Under the pieces are notes generated by a model, which did not search any database, was not told the DNA's origin, and saw only the letters and a list, made by a program, of their open reading frames with translations. A DNA stretch of 35,072 bases from NCBI GenBank assembly GCA_005877965.1, contig VBNP01000012.1, positions 1-35,072 of the forward strand, written 5' to 3'. The translations under genes and the position numbers were made by a program. Positions 15,526 through 24,322 of this stretch are shown here, in pieces. This DNA comes from Gammaproteobacteria bacterium. Its GTDB lineage: Bacteria; Pseudomonadota; Gammaproteobacteria; Steroidobacterales; Steroidobacteraceae. Each line of letters starts with the position of its first letter. The first letter of the stretch is position 1.

Positions 15526-15786
15526 ATGAAGCTGGCGGTTGACGTGATCGGCTGGACCGGTGCCCTCCTGATTGTTGGAGCGTATGCGCTGCTGTCGGCG
15601 GGCAGGCTCAAGGCGAAATCCCTGGCCTATCACCTCATGAACATCCTCGGGGCCTTCGGGTTCGTCGTGAACAGCGGGTGGAATGGGGCCCTGCCCTCTG
15701 CGGCCCTGAACGTGGTCTGGATAGGAATCGGGGCGTATGCGCTGTTCCAACGCCGGAGGCGCTGGAAGCGCGGCATAACGCGCTAG
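15526..15786 (+). CDS. CBU_0592-like small membrane protein
   Basis: An 86-residue protein with three hydrophobic helices (near 5-22, 34-50 and 55-73) and a basic end (QRRRRWKRGITR). The pattern GWTGALLIVGAYALLSAGRL, YHLMNILGAFGFVVNSGWNG and ALNVVWIGIGAYALF fits the widespread CBU_0592-type family found beside many unrelated genes; no function is known to me. A GGGGGGACCT ribosome-binding site precedes the ATG. It follows the histidine kinase by 24 bases and may be co-transcribed with it. Confidence 0.75.
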   Translation: MKLAVDVIGWTGALLIVGAYALLSAGRLKAKSLAYHLMNILGAFGFVVNSGWNGALPSAALNVVWIGIGAYALFQRRRRWKRGITR

Positions 15787-15872
15787 CGATATGCCCCCGC
15801 CAAGGCCGGAAGGGGTATTCTAGGACAGCATCTGCACGGAGGCGCACGGTGCACCGTTCACGGGGGTCGACA

Positions 15873-18317
15873 ATGAAAAACATCTCACGCCGTCGCCTGG
15901 GCCTGGGCGCGCTGGCTCTGGCGGGGTTCGTGGCAGCATCGTCGGCGCAATCTCCCCTGCGACCGAGGGCCCAGGCCCAGCCGGAGAGCCCGACACCGGG
16001 CGTGGCGCATCTGATCGCCTTCGGTACCCGCAGCCCGGCGCAGTGGCAAAGCGCAACCCTCGCTAAGCTCGACGGCGCGCTCGCAGATCTCGCGCGCCAT
16101 GCCTATCGCGTGCGCCCCGGTCACGCCCTGGAGGACCTGCATGCGCTGAGTCCGGCGGCGCGCTTCGCGCACGCCGGGGAAACTGCACAGCCATTGGTGC
16201 TGGTGGACGCCGTCACGCGCGGCGACCCGCAACGGCTGCTGGCCGCGCTGCTGAGCCTGGGGCTCGAGCACCCCTCGCTCTACATCAACGACGTCAGCGG
16301 CTGGCTGCCGGTGAGGCAGATCGAAGCCGCGGCGGCCCGCGCCGAGGTTCACTCCCTGCGCGCCTCCATGCCCCATACGCGCGCGGGATCGGTGACGTCC
16401 CAGGGAGATTTCGCCCAGGGCAGCACCGCGCTGCGGGCCACCTGGCCGACGCTCGACGGCACCGGCGTCACGGTCGGAGTGCTGTCCGACAGTTTCAACT
16501 GCTACGCCGTCTACGCCAGGGCAGGGAGCGGCGTCCCGGCCACCGGTCCAACCGGTTACGCCTCGAACGGCTTCACCGCCGATGCCGCCAAGGACACCTC
16601 CACCGGCGATCTGCCCGCGAGCGTCACGGTGCTCGAGGAGGCCGGCCAATTATCCTCGCAGGGGACGTGCATGGATTTCGGGGCGCCTATGCTCCTGCCC
16701 TTCGGGGACGAGGGCCGGGCGATGTTGCAGATCGTGCACGACGTCGCCCCTGGGGCGAGTCTCGAGTTCCACACGGCGGTCCAAGGCGAGGCCGACTTTG
16801 CCAACGGCATCACTCAGCTCGCGGCGGCGGGTGCGAAAGTCATCGCTGATGACGTCGGCTATTTCGATGAGCCCTTCTTCCAGGACAGCCTGGTCGGCCA
16901 GGCGATCGACACGGTGGCGTCCCACGGCGTGGCGTATTTCTCGGCCGCCGGCAACAACGGTCAGCTCGCCTACGACAATTTGGCGCCAACCTTCAATACG
17001 CCTTCCAGTCCCGCTGGCGAGATGCTGCTGAACTTCGATACCTCGATTATGACGACCGCGACGGCGCTGCCGATCACCATCGCCGCCGCGAGTACCGGGA
17101 ACCCCGGCGGCCTCGCCCCCGGGCAATTTGTCGCCGTGGTGGTGGAATGGGACCAGCCCTACGTGACCGGCGCACCCGCCAGTCCCGGGGCCAGCAGTCA
17201 GATCGATGTGTGCATAACCGGGGTATCCGGCACCGATATCATTGTCAACGGAAGCACCGGCAATCCCGTCACCACCTGTATGGGCCCGAACTCGACCGGC
17301 GTGGATCCCCTGCAGATCCTCATCATCGGCAACCCGGCCAATGCAACGGGCAATACCGCACCCGAAACTCTGAACCTCGTGATCGGCCTCATGAACGGAT
17401 CGCCGGCGCCCGGACGAATCAAGATTGCAATCGAAGACAACGGTGCGGGCAGCACGATCAATTCCTTCTTCACGCCGAGCCCGACGCTGCAGGGGCATCC
17501 GGGTGCCGCCGGCGCTGCGGCTGTCGGCGCAGCGTTCTTCCTGCAAACCCCGGCCTGCGGGACCACGCCGGCACTGCTGGAGCCCTTTTCCTCCGCGGGC
17601 GGTGATCCGATCCTCTTCGACACCGCCGGCACGCGCCTGCCCACACCGGGTGTGGCGCGCCACAAGCCCGATTTCGTCGCACCGGACGGGGTAAACAACA
17701 CCTTTCTCGGTTTCGTGGTGAACGCCACCGGCAGCGGGATCGTCCAGTGCCGCAACAATCCGCAATTCCCGCTGTTTGCCGGGACTTCCGCCGCAACACC
17801 CCACGCCGCAGCCGCCGCGGCGCTGATGCTGCAGTCGAACCCAAACGTCACCGCGGCCCAGGTCCTTACCGCGCTGCGGACCAGCGCGTCCGCGATGGGC
17901 GCCACGACGCCTGATTTCCTGTCGGGTTATGGTTTCATCGAGGCCGATGCCGCTCTGGCGGCGCTGCCGCCGCCAGCCCCCACGATCAGCTTCTCGCCGA
18001 CATCGATCACGGTGGGTATGTCGAGCACCCTGACGTGGTCCGGCATCAACGTCACCGGTTGCACCGCCTCCGGAAGCTGGAGCGGCGCACAGGCAGTGAG
18101 CGGCACCCAGACCATCACACCCACGGCGGCCGGAAACCTCACCTACACGCTTACCTGCAGCAACGCGGTCGGCACAGCGAACAAATCCGCCATGCTCGCC
18201 GTGCAGCCCGCACCGGCCGGAGGCGGAGGAGGCGGTGGCCTCGATGTGGCGACGCTCCTTGCCCTGGCGGCCCTGGCCTGCGCGCGGCGGGTGCACACCG
18301 GCCGGAGAGCTCGCTAG
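15873..18317 (+). CDS. Tat-exported subtilisin-fold peptidase with Glu in place of His, and GlyGly-CTERM-like tail
   Basis: An 814-residue secreted protein. A Tat-type signal (ISRRRLGLGALALAG) leads into a propeptide-like region, then a subtilase core: Asp206 in VTVGVLSDSFN, GDEGRAMLQIVHDVAPGA at 278-294, Asn361 in SAAGNNG, and Ser639 in FAGTSAATPHAA. Counting back from VAPGA, Glu280 falls where subtilisins have the catalytic His, giving an Asp/Glu/Ser set as in sedolisin-like relatives. A long insert (about 365-545) splits the core. An Ig-like domain (about 705-780) precedes a seven-Gly run, a hydrophobic helix and a basic end, the layout of a rhombosortase-processed GlyGly-CTERM signal. The stop overlaps that of the convergent sedolisin pseudogene within CTAG. 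Confidence 0.8.
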   Translation: MKNISRRRLGLGALALAGFVAASSAQSPLRPRAQAQPESPTPGVAHLIAFGTRSPAQWQSATLAKLDGALADLARHAYRVRPGHALEDLHALSPAARFAHAGETAQPLVLVDAVTRGDPQRLLAALLSLGLEHPSLYINDVSGWLPVRQIEAAAARAEVHSLRASMPHTRAGSVTSQGDFAQGSTALRATWPTLDGTGVTVGVLSDSFNCYAVYARAGSGVPATGPTGYASNGFTADAAKDTSTGDLPASVTVLEEAGQLSSQGTCMDFGAPMLLPFGDEGRAMLQIVHDVAPGASLEFHTAVQGEADFANGITQLAAAGAKVIADDVGYFDEPFFQDSLVGQAIDTVASHGVAYFSAAGNNGQLAYDNLAPTFNTPSSPAGEMLLNFDTSIMTTATALPITIAAASTGNPGGLAPGQFVAVVVEWDQPYVTGAPASPGASSQIDVCITGVSGTDIIVNGSTGNPVTTCMGPNSTGVDPLQILIIGNPANATGNTAPETLNLVIGLMNGSPAPGRIKIAIEDNGAGSTINSFFTPSPTLQGHPGAAGAAAVGAAFFLQTPACGTTPALLEPFSSAGGDPILFDTAGTRLPTPGVARHKPDFVAPDGVNNTFLGFVVNATGSGIVQCRNNPQFPLFAGTSAATPHAAAAAALMLQSNPNVTAAQVLTALRTSASAMGATTPDFLSGYGFIEADAALAALPPPAPTISFSPTSITVGMSSTLTWSGINVTGCTASGSWSGAQAVSGTQTITPTAAGNLTYTLTCSNAVGTANKSAMLAVQPAPAGGGGGGGLDVATLLALAALACARRVHTGRRAR

Positions 18318-19725
18318 CCTTTCAGTGCCGCCAGGGCCGCCAGCAGGGCCTGGCCGTTGGGCGAGCCCAATCCCGTGCAGGGATCCCAGCCGGCCGCCGC
18401 CTGGTAGGCGCCGTTATTGCCTTCGGTGATGTCGCGGAAGGCCTTGGCACCGATCTGGTAGAGCGCGGCGTGGACATCCCCGAGCGGCCTGCCGAGTTTC
18501 TGGTTGCAACGCGCGATCAGGGCGGCCCACAGCGGCGCCACAGCGCTGGTGCCACCGATGACTTCGCTCGCGCCGCCGACCAGCACCTGGTAGCCGGTGA
18601 GCGGATCGGCGTTGCCGGCCACGTCCGGAACGCCGCGCCCCGCAATGCCGTTGGGCGCCTTGGGCACCGCGATGCCCTGTTGCCAGGCCGGCAGCGCGAA
18701 CACGGTGCTGACACCTCCGCCGGTCGCGCCTTCGTCGGCGCTCGTTTCGTTCCACACGACTTCGCTCGCGATCGATGCGCCGCTCGCGGTGAGCTTGGTG
18801 CCGCCACACGCCAGCGCATACGGGCTCGAGGCGGGAAAGTCGACGTGCGGCTGGCCATCGCTCTCGCCGTCACCCGAACCGCTGTCGCCGGCGGCGACCG
18901 TCACCGTGACGCCGAGCGCGGCCGCATCCTCGAGCGCAGTCTGCATCGCAGCGCGCGCCGGTCCGGTCCAGCTGTCCTCAGGACCGCCCCAGCTGATCGA
19001 CATCACGGAGGGTTTGCGTACCGCATCGTGTGCGGCCTGCGATATGGCCTCGTAGAAACCCTGGTCGGTATTAGGGGCAAAGTACACCACGATGTTCGCG
19101 CCGGGCGCGAGCGCGCCGATCCGAGATCGCCCGGGGTGAACCCCCCGCCCAGCTCGATGATTGCGACGGTCTCGCCGCTGCCGTCGGTTCCGGCGGGGAA
19201 GCCGTAGAGCTGCCCGAGCTGGATCGGCGTGTAAGTGACGGTCGGCGCCGCCCGGGGTCGGCGCGAGCGCACGCGCGCCACCGGTCGCCGATCCAGGCCC
19301 AGCACGGCGATGGCTTCGGGCGGCAGGGTCGGTGCCTGCTCGCAGCCGACGAACGGTCCGCGTCCATCGTTGCACTGGTACAGGCCGAGCGTCACGCCGA
19401 ACGCGCGCTCCAACGCCTGCGGCGTAGCACGCAGATGCAGCACGCGGCGATGGGCTTCGGCGCCGACCTCGCTCAGTCCATGTTGGCCGGCGAAGCGGCG
19501 CAGACTGTCGAGGTCCGCCGGCTCGGCGCCACAATGCCGGCCGAATTCACCGCGTTGCCAGCGCGGCGCCCGCGGCCAGGATGCGGCGTCGGGGGCATTG
19601 CCCCGGCGACGACGTAACACCATGGTGACATCCATCGGTGCGCCCGCCTGATGCGGACCCAGGTATTTCGTGCCCGCCGGTGGGGTCCAACGCGACGTGC
19701 TCGTGAGTGCTGAAACCTGACTCAT
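18314..19725 (-). pseudogene. Sedolisin (S53, kumamolisin-like) peptidase, broken by deletion and frameshift
   Basis: From an ATG at 19725 with an AAGGAGTCGC ribosome-binding site, one frame encodes the S53 propeptide and the start of the catalytic domain (PMDVTMVLRRR, LHLRATPQALERAFGVTLGL, TVTYTPIQLGQLYGFPAGTD, ETVAIIELGGGFTPGDLGSA). Near 19110-19130 the homology jumps frame to ALAPGANIVVYFAPNTDQGF, then SISWGGPEDSW, VAAGDSGSGDG and the catalytic Ser in VIGGTSAVAPLWAAL, ending at 18314. About 50 residues expected between these parts are missing, including the Glu and Asp of the S53 catalytic set. The length is 1412 bases, not a multiple of three. The original enzyme would have been a secreted acid endopeptidase; this copy should be inactive. 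Confidence 0.85.
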
Positions 19726-19960
19726 GAACGCGACTCCTTGCGTGAACGCACGAGCGAGCAAGTCTATCAGTGCAGCCGCGCTACCCGCTGCGCCCCGCCT
19801 CCCCCGCCTCCGCATCGGCTACCGCGTTGCGGGCCCCCTCTCGGGCTGGCGCCGGGTGATCGGCGCACCGTCCAGTCAACCGGACGTCGGCCCCCGCGTT
19901 GCTCGGCATGGCGGGCGCACATCCGTTGGGCTCAAGATGCGCTCGCTCGAGGTCACGCTC

Positions 19961-20479
19961 ATGGTCAAGCACCTGATCCGCGCCTGTATTATCGTTCCCG
20001 GCATCGCCGCACTGCTGGCCTCGTGCACCTCCCTGCACGTGAGGTCCGACGTCAACCACGCCCTGATCGGGACCGTGCACTGCCGCACCTTTGCGTGGGC
20101 GGGTTCGTTCCACGGCAACAGTCCGCTGCGCAACACCATCGCGAATCCCTTGAATGAGAAGCGCTTGCGCACCGCCATCGCCGCACATCTGGGGTCGGGC
20201 GGAGTGCAGCCGACGGCCGCCGACGCGGACTGCCTGGTGGGCTACGGAATCGGCTCGAACACCGTCGTGGGAGACGTCTATCCCTACGGCTGGGGTTGGG
20301 GCTGGGATCCTTACGTCTACCGCGAAGGCATCATTGCGGTGGATCTGTACGAGGCGAAGAGCCGTCAGCCGCTGTGGCATGCGTCCGTGGAGCAGAGTCT
20401 CTACGGCGTGACCGGTGCGGAAGCCGAGAAGAGGATCGACGCGGCGGTCGCCGCGCTCTTCACCAAGTACCCCGGTTGA
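19961..20479 (+). CDS. DUF4136-type lipoprotein
   Basis: A 172-residue lipoprotein. The signal MVKHLIRACIIVPGIAALLA ends in the lipobox LASC, with the lipidated Cys at 22. The mature part shows the DUF4136 pattern: an early strand with CRTFAWAG, NPLNEKRLRTAIAAHLGSGG, then DADCLVGYGIG, a Gly/Trp/Tyr loop (GWGWGWDPYVYREG), IIAVDLYEAKSRQPLWHASV and a C-terminal AEKRIDAAVAALFTKYPG. These are small envelope lipoproteins of unknown function. GAGGT 7 bases before 19961 supports that ATG over the one at 19937. Confidence 0.8.
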   Translation: MVKHLIRACIIVPGIAALLASCTSLHVRSDVNHALIGTVHCRTFAWAGSFHGNSPLRNTIANPLNEKRLRTAIAAHLGSGGVQPTAADADCLVGYGIGSNTVVGDVYPYGWGWGWDPYVYREGIIAVDLYEAKSRQPLWHASVEQSLYGVTGAEAEKRIDAAVAALFTKYPG

Positions 20480-20518
20480 GCCGCCGGCGCGGTCTCCTCT
20501 CCCGCGACGTTTCTTGTC

Positions 20519-21523
20519 GTGCGAGCACGCGCGGGGCAAGATCCGCCGGTGGCGAGTCGCTTCAGCCTGGGCGTGGTGTTTCTCAACGTGCTGCTCGAAC
20601 AGCTGGGAGTGCCCGTGCCCGCAGTCCCGACCCTGGTGGTCGCGGGTGCCCTGGCCGCCGATCACAGACTGCCCGCGGCGTCCCTGTACGCGCTCGCGGT
20701 TGCGGCCTGCGTGATCGGCGATAGCACCTGGTACCTCGCGGGCCGGATCTACGGCGGCCGCGTCATGAATCTGCTGTGCCGCATTTCCCTGACACCGGAC
20801 TCGTGCGTGAGTCAGACCCAGACGAGCTTCGAGCGTTGGGGCGCGAAGGCCCTGATCTTCGCCAAGTTCGTCCCCGGCCTGGCGATGATGGCGCCACCGC
20901 TCGCCGGCGCCGTCGGCATGCGCTTCGCGCGATTCTCCGCCTTCAGCACCCTGGGTGGGGCGTTGTGGGTGGGCGCGGCGCTGCTCGCAGGCGTGCTGCT
21001 CAAGTCGCAGATCGAGCAGTTGCTGCCGCAGGCCGCCGGGATAGGCGGCGCAGCGATCGTCATCATTCTCCTGCTGCTCGGCGCCTACATCCTCTTCAGA
21101 TGGTGGGAGCGCCGCCGCTTCTATCGCGCGCTGCGCATGGCGCGCATCAGCGTCGGGGAACTGCATGAGCAGATGAGTCGCGGCCCCGCGCCCGTGGTCG
21201 TGGACGTGCGCTCGCCGACGGCCCAGGGGCTGGAATTGCGCCGCATCCCCGGTGCCCTGCACATGCCGGTGCAGGAGGTCGGGCGGCATCTGGGCACGTT
21301 CACGCGCGACCGCGAGATCATCCTCTACTGCACCTGTCCGAACGAAGCCTCCGCCGCGCAGGCGGCCCGGCTCCTCATGAACAACGGATTCAGCCGCGTG
21401 CGGCCGCTGCAGGGCGGGCTGGCGGCGTGGATTGCCGCCGGGTACTCGGTCGAGGACATTCCGGTGGCGAGCGCGGAGCGGCCTGCGGCCGGCGCGCCGG
21501 CCGTGAGGCCGGCCGAGCCTTGA
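20519..21523 (+). CDS. DedA-family membrane protein fused to a rhodanese domain
   Basis: A 334-residue fusion. Residues 1-195 are a DedA/SNARE-associated (VTT) protein with the family pattern FLNVLLEQLGVPVPAVPTLV, GDSTWYLAGRIYG, then FERWGAKALIFAKFVPGLAM and PPLAGAVGMRFARFSAFSTL. DedA proteins include undecaprenyl-phosphate and phospholipid flippases. Residues 210-310 are a rhodanese domain (PVVVDVRSPTAQGLELRRIP, GALHMPVQEV), with Cys271 in ILYCTCPNEASA in the position of the active-site cysteine. Such fusions are common in proteobacteria; the link to sulfur transfer is unexplained. The GTG at 20519 is the longest start; a GTG at 20549 would give 324 residues and begins right at the first conserved segment. 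Confidence 0.87.
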   Translation: MRARAGQDPPVASRFSLGVVFLNVLLEQLGVPVPAVPTLVVAGALAADHRLPAASLYALAVAACVIGDSTWYLAGRIYGGRVMNLLCRISLTPDSCVSQTQTSFERWGAKALIFAKFVPGLAMMAPPLAGAVGMRFARFSAFSTLGGALWVGAALLAGVLLKSQIEQLLPQAAGIGGAAIVIILLLLGAYILFRWWERRRFYRALRMARISVGELHEQMSRGPAPVVVDVRSPTAQGLELRRIPGALHMPVQEVGRHLGTFTRDREIILYCTCPNEASAAQAARLLMNNGFSRVRPLQGGLAAWIAAGYSVEDIPVASAERPAAGAPAVRPAEP

Positions 21524-21530
21524 GCACCCT

Positions 21531-23804
21531 TCAGTTCGGCTTCAGGCCGTAGACATCCAGTTCGCCCGAGATGGTGGTCGATCCGAACGTGCCGCCGGTG
21601 TTGTTGCCGCGCGTCCCGACGTAGACCTTGCCATTGGCCACCGTGGGCACCGCGAACTTCACCGCATTCCCCGCGGCGTCCGCGCCCACCATCGAGCTGT
21701 TCCACAGCTCGGTCGCCAGATTGGCCGCGCTGTAGGCGTGCAGGACTGCGGCAGCGCAGGCCGGAAGCGGGGGCGGCCCGGTGCAAGAGTTCGCGCTGTC
21801 GATACCCCAGACGATTCCGTCGCTGCCGGCCCCGCTGGCCGAAACGGACGGCGTCGAGCCCGGAAAGCCGAAGGTCGCGGCTGATTGCGAGGTCGGCGTC
21901 GTATTGAAAAGGTTGGTGGAGGTATTGAACGCGTAGGCGCGCATCGATGCGCCGACGGGCGCGATGTACAGCGTGTTATTCCAGAAGGCGGCGGTCTCAT
22001 AAATTTCGTTGCCGAGGTTGAAGTGCTGCCACGCAGTCGTGTCGCCCGACCCGCCCATGCTGTCGCCGTTGAGGAGATAGAGCTCCCCGTCCTTGCCGCC
22101 GCCGATGACCAGGTGCAGGGGGCCCGTGCTCAGATTGAGCACGATGGCCGAGCCCCCGGAGCCGAAATCAAAGTCGTTAGTATTGTCGCTCAACTGATCC
22201 GACGGGGTGAACCACGACGACACCGCGAGTGCGCTGCTCAGCTGCAGGAAGGAGTCGCCGTAGTCATTCGTGGGACCGGTAGGACTGGTGACGTCGAAAG
22301 TGCCGTTGCCCGTGATGACGTACAGGTGGCCGTTGGCGTCGGCCGAGGGCGCACCGCCACTCATCCAGATACCGCCCTGGCCGACATTGGGCGTGACACT
22401 CAGTGCCGATGACTGCGTGAAGGCGGCGCCGTTGTACGTGTAGCCTGCGATCCACCCATACCAGGGCGGCGCGTCATCGTGCGAGCCCCACGCGATGTAC
22501 ACCGTGCCGTTGACCAGCGCGAGGCCGGCGCGCTGGTTCTGGTAGCGCGGACTGAACGCCACGCTCGTACCCCCATCGCCGGTGCCCGGATAGCTCGCCG
22601 CGATGGCCATCGGCGATCCGGATTTCTCGTTGCCGGTCCTCAGATCGATGGCGTGCAGGCGCTGGTAGAACGTCGTACGTCCCGAGTCCACCGACTTCGA
22701 GACCACGTACAGGATAGCGCCTGCGGGATCGATCACCGGAGTGCCGGTCACGCCCACTTCGGGCGTGATATCGCCCCCGCTCCCCGGAGGGTAGCCGACG
22801 AGAAAGTCGGCGGTTCCGGAGGGCACCGTGGTCTCGCCCGCGGTGGCGCCGTGTCCGGTGTCGATGAGACTCACCTTCCACAGCTGCGTGCACGGGTTGG
22901 CATCGGCGTCGAAGGCGTACAGGCTGTCGTGTTGCGTGGCGATGAAGACGACATTGTGAACGACACCACCTACGCTCAGGTTGGCGACCCACAGCGGCTG
23001 CGCGTACACCGCGCCATCGACGGTACAGGAAAAGAGCTTGCCGAAGCTGCTGCTGTTCACGTTCGCCGGGGTGAGCGCGTATTCGCGGGTGTTCGCTCCA
23101 TCGCGTGCCAGGTCGTTGTGATACGTGTATACGCCCGGCAGGTCGGTGACTGCGACGGTGATGGATGCATTGCGGGTCACATCGGTGACACTCGTGGCGG
23201 TGAGCGTGTAGAGGCCGGCGGCCGCGGCAGCGGCGAATGTGACCGGGGCGCCATTCAGGCTGGCGCCGGGATTGAAGGAGCCGCCGGCGGGATTGACGCT
23301 CCAGCTGACCCCGGCGTTGTCGTTGGTCGTCGCACTGACAGAAACCGCTTGCGTGACCGTCAGGCCGGCGCGGGCAGGAGAAACGACGACCGTGATGCTG
23401 GCGGGGCTGATGTTCATCGTGAGGGCGACGCTTTTGGTCTGCGCAGTGCTGCCGGAATCAGTCACCGTGAACGTCAGCGGTGCGCGGGCCGCCGTTGCGG
23501 TCGGAGTGCCGGAAAGCACGCCTGTCGATGCATCGAGCGCAAGCCCCGCAGGCAGGGTTCCCGCGCTCAGCGTCCACGAAAGGGGCAGCATGCCGCCCGT
23601 GGCGGCGAGTGCGCTGCGGTAGGTCTTGCCGATCTGGCCGTCGGCCAGGGAGGTCGTCGTGATGGACAGAGGTGTTGTGGGCGGGGTCGGGTTGCCCGAG
23701 GAGCTGCCGCTGCCGCCCGAGCAGCCGCAGAGGAACGCAGCGCCGATGCACATCGCGATCAGGACACGCGGCGCGGCTCGCCGGCGGGGTGTGGCACACG
23801 GCAT
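21531..23804 (-). CDS. Large lipoprotein with Ig-like domains and a PQQ-type beta propeller
   Basis: A 757-residue lipoprotein. The signal ends in FLCGCSGGSGSSS, with the lipidated Cys at 28, then a Ser/Gly/Pro linker. Two Ig-like domains follow: a putative-Ig (He_PIG-type) domain around 45-135 (GQIGKTYRSALAATGGMLPL, GLALDASTGVLSGTPTATAA) and an Ig-like domain around 135-220. The remainder is a beta propeller with repeated YAQPLWVANLSVGG, VVFIATQHDSLYAFDADANP, then VIGGGKDGELYLLNGDSMGG and KVYVGTRGNNTGGTFGSTT segments. No enzyme motif is visible; ligand binding or surface scaffolding is likely. The start was chosen for its GGGAGGAG ribosome-binding site and lipoprotein signal; the frame stays open upstream to 23882. 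Its 3' end is 8 bases from the convergent DedA gene. Confidence 0.82.
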   Translation of the reverse strand: MPCATPRRRAAPRVLIAMCIGAAFLCGCSGGSGSSSGNPTPPTTPLSITTTSLADGQIGKTYRSALAATGGMLPLSWTLSAGTLPAGLALDASTGVLSGTPTATAARAPLTFTVTDSGSTAQTKSVALTMNISPASITVVVSPARAGLTVTQAVSVSATTNDNAGVSWSVNPAGGSFNPGASLNGAPVTFAAAAAAGLYTLTATSVTDVTRNASITVAVTDLPGVYTYHNDLARDGANTREYALTPANVNSSSFGKLFSCTVDGAVYAQPLWVANLSVGGVVHNVVFIATQHDSLYAFDADANPCTQLWKVSLIDTGHGATAGETTVPSGTADFLVGYPPGSGGDITPEVGVTGTPVIDPAGAILYVVSKSVDSGRTTFYQRLHAIDLRTGNEKSGSPMAIAASYPGTGDGGTSVAFSPRYQNQRAGLALVNGTVYIAWGSHDDAPPWYGWIAGYTYNGAAFTQSSALSVTPNVGQGGIWMSGGAPSADANGHLYVITGNGTFDVTSPTGPTNDYGDSFLQLSSALAVSSWFTPSDQLSDNTNDFDFGSGGSAIVLNLSTGPLHLVIGGGKDGELYLLNGDSMGGSGDTTAWQHFNLGNEIYETAAFWNNTLYIAPVGASMRAYAFNTSTNLFNTTPTSQSAATFGFPGSTPSVSASGAGSDGIVWGIDSANSCTGPPPLPACAAAVLHAYSAANLATELWNSSMVGADAAGNAVKFAVPTVANGKVYVGTRGNNTGGTFGSTTISGELDVYGLKPN

Positions 23805-23829
23805 GACTCGGCGCTCCTCCCTGAAGCCG

Positions 23830-23868
23830 CAGGGACTCAAGTTTCGGCCTACCGTAGCGGTGTCCCTG
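23830..23868 (-). promoter_or_regulatory. Stem-loop in the leader of the propeller lipoprotein gene
   Basis: On the minus strand CAGGGAC (23868-23862) pairs with GTCCCTG (23836-23830), and inside it ACCG-CTA-CGGT (23861-23851) forms a small hairpin. The structure ends about 26 bases before the ATG. It matches no riboswitch class I know. It could be an RNA regulatory element or a chance structure. Confidence 0.35.
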
Positions 23869-24065
23869 AGCCCGTGGCTCACGTCTTAACTTAACCGCGC
23901 GCACGAGCTCTGAACACCGTCGCCAATCAGCGACGCCGGAATCGCGTCGGGGGGTTCACGTGCGCGACCGGGTGGTGCGGGGTGATCGGCTGCGCCGCGG
24001 GGAGCTCACATGCGGGCGTGCCGAAGTGCGTCGTCACCCGCGGCGGGGTGCGGACGCGGCGCGCC

Positions 24066-24161
24066 TTACTTGCCGGGCACGATCCGTTCGCGCACCAGTA
24101 CGCCCAGGTGGCCCACCAGCAGCAGCACTGCGGCGATCATCGATGACACGATCAATTCCAT
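24066..24161 (-). CDS. 31-residue single-helix membrane peptide
   Basis: The ATG at 24161 follows AAAGGACCTGCTTC, a good ribosome-binding site. The product is MELIVSSMIAAVLLLVGHLG, then VLVRERIVPGK and TAA: one membrane helix and a basic tail. It has the same length and ME start as the peptide at 13166-13261, but the helices differ and common descent is not shown. The gene stands alone between the propeller lipoprotein and bacterioferritin-like genes, all on the minus strand. No function can be assigned. Confidence 0.5.
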   Translation of the reverse strand: MELIVSSMIAAVLLLVGHLGVLVRERIVPGK

Positions 24162-24291
24162 GAAGCAGGTCCTTTCGAGTCTGTCAGGGCGCGCAGTCTA
24201 CGCACCCATCCTTGCGCGTGAATGACCCAGCGCACGTAATGGTGGCGCGTGACCCGGACTTCAATGGACCACCGCCCTTTGTGGGCGCTCG

Positions 24292-24315
24292 GGCCTCACC
24301 CCTTCGGGAGAGGCC
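24292..24315 (-). terminator. Hairpin just after the bacterioferritin-like gene
   Basis: GGCCTC and GAGGCC arms with an inner CCC/GGG pairing and a GAA turn form a stable stem-loop 7 bases past the stop at 24323. No T-run follows, so it could be a weak or Rho-assisted terminator, or a short palindromic repeat. Confidence 0.35.
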
Positions 24316-24322
24316 GGCCCGG

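Noticed and set aside
23805..23900. Leader of the propeller lipoprotein as another c-di-GMP-I riboswitch
   Set aside because: It has a GCCACGGGCT stretch that resembles part of the motif, but the GCAAAGCC core and tetraloop stem are missing.
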